Shown: positions 59,401 through 64,000 of the stretch, in pieces
Layout of the letters: each line of letters starts with the position of its first letter
Numbering within the stretch: position 1 is the first letter of the stretch
Source: Fratercula arctica
Taxonomy: Eukaryota; Chordata; Aves; Charadriiformes; Alcidae
Direction: 5' to 3'
Length of the DNA: 64,000 bases
Assembly: GCA_947846985.1 (NCBI GenBank)
Contig: CANTUZ010000026.1
Span: 56,526,730-56,590,729 of the forward strand
Notes under the pieces: model-generated
Seen by the model: the letters and a program-made list of their open reading frames with translations, nothing else
Told to the model about the DNA's origin: nothing
Database searches by the model: none
Program-made: the position numbers and the translations under genes

Positions 59401-61139
59401 TTTGAGAAGATGTTACTGTTTTAAGGGAGTGGGAGTCCTAGTCTCATCAGTTTGGACACAAAGACAGGAAGTGGAAACAAGTCAATATGGAGTGTTGGTG
59501 GCACACCTCAAAGAAGGAGCTGTGCTCTCATTGTTTACAGACAAAGCACCACATGACAAGGTGATGAGCAGGAGGCTGACAGTTCGTTTTGCACCGTAGG
59601 TGCTACTGCAGGTTTCTTATTGCAAAATTAGTTTGCGTCAAGGTTGCTGAAGATGTTATTCCCTTTTCTCAGGAATACAAAATACTGAAGTAAAAACTGC
59701 GAGGCCACCTTCTCTTCCAAAGCCAGCAGCTCTCCTCAGTGCAATAAGGCAGCATTCAATGACTATCTTCACATGTGAATACTGAAAGTTCACATCTTCT
59801 AAGTAGTAGATTAGACAGAAAGGTGTTTCAGCATTCTGTTTCCCTGCCATTATCAGTCCTAAAAATAGTCGTGTGAATTTGTGATCCCATAGGCAAAATA
59901 ATTTATTAACCTCAAGGGGATCAGAATTTTACCTCAAATAGTTAGCTATTTTCCATTTCCTTTGACATATGGGAAGACTGAACAAGTGCTTGTGTGACTA
60001 GCAGGTCTGCCACCTTCATTTTCCAAAACCAAGATAGGATGTATCATACGTAAGTTTGTGGGGTTTTTCTTCTTTTTGAATATAATAAATGCAGCAGGCT
60101 CCCAACACATGCATCTATCTAATCGAACGTGTTAAAGTATAACCTTAAAATGAGATGGCATATGCCCCTGCTGAATATATATTTATGGAGGCATATGCAA
60201 CTTTGTGAAAACTAGCAATTTACTCTTTTGACAGTGAACGTTGGCAGGAGTGCAAGGCTCCATAATGTACCATCTCTGTAATGTAAAAAGAGCTTGAATA
60301 CAAGATGAACTTATTTCCTATTTCTGGCCAATTAAAAAGCACATACACAATGTCCTATCTTCTTCCAGTAACTGTAAATAACAAAAAGCCAGCAGGCTTT
60401 CTTGCTTATATGTTCTACTTCTCCAACTCTTTATTTGTGTCTTTAAATTACACATAGTACATAGAAGGGAATGTCTCATTTCTTTGAGCATAGCACTCCT
60501 AGCACAGTGTCTTCCCATCCAAACTGGCCTGTGATACATAATCTCAGATTCCCTCCTAGCTCCTTAAAGACAGCTCTTTCCATAAAACATAGTTCTCATT
60601 TACGTTGTATTTTTTGTCTCTCTTATTAGCATCTAACTCCCCGAAATAACAAAAATTCTGCATGTAGGCTTAGCCGCTTCTGAAAGTATTAAACTCTGTT
60701 TCAGTCTTGTGCATGCATTCATCGTTAATCACATGGCCATCTGGATTAACCAGGAGTGCAGCAACACGTGGAAGTAAACAAAGCCACATGTGCAAATTTT
60801 TGCAAGATCATAGCTCTTTTTTTTTTTTCTGCTCAGTGACAGCATCACTTTCCAGTCAGCTTTGCTCTATACTGTACCAATATCGTGTGTTTTCCATCAC
60901 GTTCTGCTGGCAGAAGGCTCTGTCCCATTCTTGTGAAGTTGCTGTTCCTTGGATACCCAAACCTGATTTCTTGCAGGGCAGGACTGGAGCTGTGAGGTAC
61001 ACCTGAACAGGAAAGTTTCAGCAATTAGGGAATTCCAACTCACTTGTGCTGCTTTGGCAAAAGGCATGGTTGTGGAAGGATTTCTAATACAATGAGGTCA
61101 CCCTATGAACACTCCAAGCACTGAGGAGTTGGTAGCAGC
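56467..61139. other. AT-rich DNA between the two LTRs
   Basis: No gene or repeat recognised in about 4.7 kb. Confidence 0.5.
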
Positions 61140-61445
61140 TGTGTAGGCCTGCCTTGACATGAGTTTAAGAAAGGTTACTGTCGGACATGAGATAAGGAGG
61201 TGCTGACCAGAAAGAAGTGTAACAAAGGAATTGAAAACATCATACGTCAAGAAAGGTCGACCAATGACAAGAAAGAATTAAGCGCGTGGACAGCTCGTGA
61301 GGATAACATGCAGCCAATTAGTAGGAGTTAGAGCGCGTGAACAGAAATCATAATACTATAAATGTAACGCTTAGGTTGAATAAAGTGGCATTAACCTGAT
61401 CACATTGGTCTGCATGTTATTGCTCGAGCCTTCCGCGTCAACACA
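61140..61445 (+). mobile_element. Compact solo LTR, 306 bp
   Basis: It begins TGTGT and ends ACACA, the inverted ends expected of an LTR. Inside are TATAAA (61357-61362) and AATAAA (61379-61384), only 22 bases apart, followed by a T/G-containing stretch. The 8-base TGGTAGCA lies on both sides (61130-61137 and 61446-61453), offset by two bases on the left. No retroviral coding region follows. The family is not named; it is of avian endogenous retrovirus type. Confidence 0.7.
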
Positions 61446-61453
61446 TGGTAGCA

Positions 61454-63315
61454 ATAACAAACGCACCCTCTGTCCTCTACCCTCACCTCTTGCAGCATTT
61501 CAAATTAAATTATAGTTCTTGGTCTTTATCTTCAAGTGAAAGATGACACATGCCCAGTTTATCCAAAGGGTAAAATGAGTTCCTCTGGAAGACAAATACT
61601 CTCAGGTGTCTGTCTTGTCTGTGAAATGAACTGCAGCAGCTGAAGGCACTCCACATTTTTCCTTCACGTTGCCTTCTGGAGTGTATACAGTTGATCAAAA
61701 CTCTATGCACAGAATATAAAGTAAATCCCCCCCAATCATGTACATGCACAAATCTTACCGCAATAAGACAACTACACCCACTTCTGGGGAGAAGATGAAA
61801 GAACATGTGACATTCATTAGTGGGAGGCACCTAGATACTGTGGTGATCAGGCCACATAAAACTGTCAGCTTTAGTTCAGAGCCTTACTATAGGCCATGTA
61901 TTTTTAGCCTGCCTCCTAAAGAAATGAGATTTGGATCAAGTAATCATGTATCAGTCCAATTCTTCTACTTCCCTTCTCCCCTTCCTCTCTGACTCCTTCG
62001 CAGAAACGTTTAACCCAGGGACCAGTTCAACGAAACTGGGGTGGCTTTTTTCAGCTGTTACATTCCTACAGGTTTCCTGAAGATCTGCTCCAAAGAAGGT
62101 GACAGAAGTCTCTCCATCCATGTCCCCCAGCAGGGAAAAAGCATGCTGAATGAAGCCACCATGCATTGTGGCCAGCTGGCTGCTCCCAAGCAAACAGCAG
62201 AAAGGCAGCTCTGTACTGGCTGTGACATTTAACATCTCTCATTCAGAAGGCAAATCACAGCAAACATGCCAAGGAGTCACACTGCTGCAGTGGAAGGAAG
62301 TTTACAGGATAAAGGACACCAACCCACTGCTAACCAGGCTCATTAATTTTGTTTCTCACAAAAGAGACTATTTAGGTGAAAAAAAGTTCTTGGAATGCAT
62401 CAAGGCAAAATTCAGACGCTTAAGAGACAAAAAAGTGGTCCAAAACCACACTTGTACATAGATTTGATGTGTCTACAGGTCTACGTGCATGTTTAAGCTT
62501 CTACTCTAAGAAGCGAGGCATCCATTGCAACACGGTCTCCATGGCGGTAAGGGTTGTTGCAGCGGATCCGTTTGCAAGGCTGAGTTCCAAGAGACTTCAT
62601 TAATGTTCCCACTCCAGTGAACACATACATTTCTGCATAATTTAACTCAGTTGTTTTCTGACAAGGTTTACTGAAGGACTCCAACAACCAGTGTTGGGCC
62701 CTCTCCTTTTATTTTAGTACAGTGGTAGCACCTGTACGCAGCTTCTCTTTCCACCTGGAAGAGCACCTATGTCACTGGGGGTGAACACACAGCCAGGAGC
62801 AAAAATAGGTGGTTGGTTTTCTTTTTTTTCTTCATTGACAAGAAAGCAGAACAAAGGCAAAACCCCATGTGATTAGGCTTCTAGCAAAATTTAAGTATGC
62901 TGTTGTGGTTATGTGCAGTTGTATCGAGAGAACACAACAGTTCTACAAAAATACAGCAAAATAGATACTATCTCAGCCCTGCAATGTTCATTTATGTTTG
63001 AACAAAGAAAGCAAGGCTGCTTGAGGGAGGCCATGAAACGGGGAACGATAACTAAGCAAACAAAAATATTAGCCTTGAGGTTTCCCTTAGGTTATTCATT
63101 GCTATCTTAGGAACTTGGAGCTGTCATTTTAGATGGAGCTTTAACCGAGTTTCAGCGACTTGGACGTTTTCATTGACATCGGCAGGAGCTTCGCAGGCAC
63201 AGAGGTGCAGCAGGCTTCAGAGAAGCTTTTTCTTGCAGAGTACCGGAAATCCGGTATTTTGAGCTTTTAACGTCTTTTTGACTAGAAACTGATGAATTGT
63301 GTTTTCCATGGTGTG
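61454..63315. other. Unique DNA upstream of the last CpG island
   Basis: Small frames on both strands (for example 62150-62461) with no family resemblance. No repeat recognised. Confidence 0.45.
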
Positions 63316-63345
63316 TGTTTGTTTGTTTGTCTGTCTGTCTGTCTG
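63316..63345 (+). repeat. (GTTT)n(GTCT)n repeat
   Basis: Three to four GTTT units followed by four GTCT units, at the left edge of the last CpG island. Confidence 0.85.
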
Positions 63346-63354
63346 AATCCAGAC

Positions 63355-64000
63355 TTGGGTGTCGCGCTGCCGTTCCCGTGAACACCGACCCTTCCCGACG
63401 GCTTTTTGGCTACCGGGCGGCCCCCGCTTCACGCTGCCGCAGGTGCCTCCCGGGCGGCGGGGGAAGCCACGGCAATGGGCGCGCCCGCGGGGAGCCCTTG
63501 GCCACCGGCCCTTTGTCTGCCGGTGCCCCCCGCCGGTGCCGCCGGGCCGGGCCGTGCTGTGCGGGCGGGGGCGGGACCGGGACCGCCTCCCCCGCCGCCG
63601 CTCCGCCGGTCAATGAGTTGTGAGAGGCGGCGGCGCCGCGCTGCAGCCGTCCTCCCCCCCGGCTCCGGGCTGCGCGGCGCAGAGCAGGCGAGGGAGCGAG
63701 CGAGCGAGCGGCTGCTCGGGGCGGCGGGAGCCGGGTCGCCCTGGGCTACCTGGGAGGCGCGTCCCGTATTTGCAGGTGGCCGCAGCGCGTAACGGCGCGG
63801 GGAGGAAGCGCCTGCCGGCGGATCTGCCGCCTGTCCCCGCGGGGCGGCCGCCATCCGCCTCCCCACGCTCGTCGCTGGTCTCCCGAGGGGCCGCCGGAGC
63901 CCGGCTGCCGCCCTGAACTTGGCCGGCGCCCGGCCCCGCCGCCGCTTTGCAGCCCGTCCGTGGAGATACACCGCGGCAGGGACAGCGGCGGCACCTCCAG
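63355..64000 (+). promoter_or_regulatory. CpG island at the window end, possible MARCHF3 promoter
   Basis: Composition changes sharply at about 63355 to very GC- and CG-rich DNA that continues to the edge, with GC boxes (GGGGCGGGAC) near 63565 and repeats of GAGCGAGC. It lies about 8 kb beyond C5orf63. By the human order, MARCHF3 would start here on the same strand. The frames of 85-180 aa across it are composition-driven. Confidence 0.45.

Noticed and set aside
63297..63994. Frames up to 180 aa at the window end
   Set aside because: Same reason: CpG-island composition and low-complexity protein.

Overview
This is nuclear DNA of a bird. The window carries many copies of the CR1 LINE in both orientations, with the typical tail ending in ATTCTRTG-like repeats. 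It also holds LTRs of avian type, widely spaced exons with GT-AG borders and isolated CpG islands. One LTR (about 55.38-56.47 kb) matches a family I remember as abundant in Neoaves, so a neoavian bird is likely (inference).

The one gene that can be read through is the C5orf63 homologue, a small glutaredoxin-like protein. It has three coding exons on the + strand (52025-52141, 54089-54145, 54917-55096; 117 aa, CPLC redox motif). A probable non-coding first exon sits in a CpG island ending at a strong splice donor (46674). From recalled vertebrate synteny (MEGF10 - C5orf63 - MARCHF3), two other CpG islands fit flanking promoters: 15.1-15.9 kb for MEGF10 running leftwards, and 63.36 kb to the window end for MARCHF3 running rightwards. 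Neither gene shows a coding exon here. This block lies on chicken chromosome Z as I recall, so the window may be Z-linked.

Layout: 1-15 kb is AT-rich with simple repeats, a 180-bp purine tract and two weak MIR remnants. At 15.1-16.8 kb lie a CpG island, a second GC-rich patch with a 22-bp tandem repeat, and long C tracts. At 17-39.7 kb there is mostly non-coding DNA with a CR1 tail ending in a perfect hairpin (17.1 kb), a head-to-head CR1 pair beside a tRNA-Val-like sequence (23.2-23.7 kb), and a 2.1-kb CR1 with a nested antisense fragment (28.7-30.8 kb). At 39.8-46.05 kb is a dense pocket of mostly minus-strand CR1 copies enclosing a Topors-like double RING-finger locus that looks broken (42.41-43.22 kb). 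At 46.2-55.35 kb is C5orf63, followed within about 30 bases of its poly(A) region by an LTR with an internal degenerate 41-53 bp repeat. A second, compact solo LTR lies at 61.14-61.45 kb, and the MARCHF3-side CpG island closes the window.

No CRISPR array, operon, rRNA or complete mobile element was seen. Every CR1 copy is 5'-truncated or has a broken frame.
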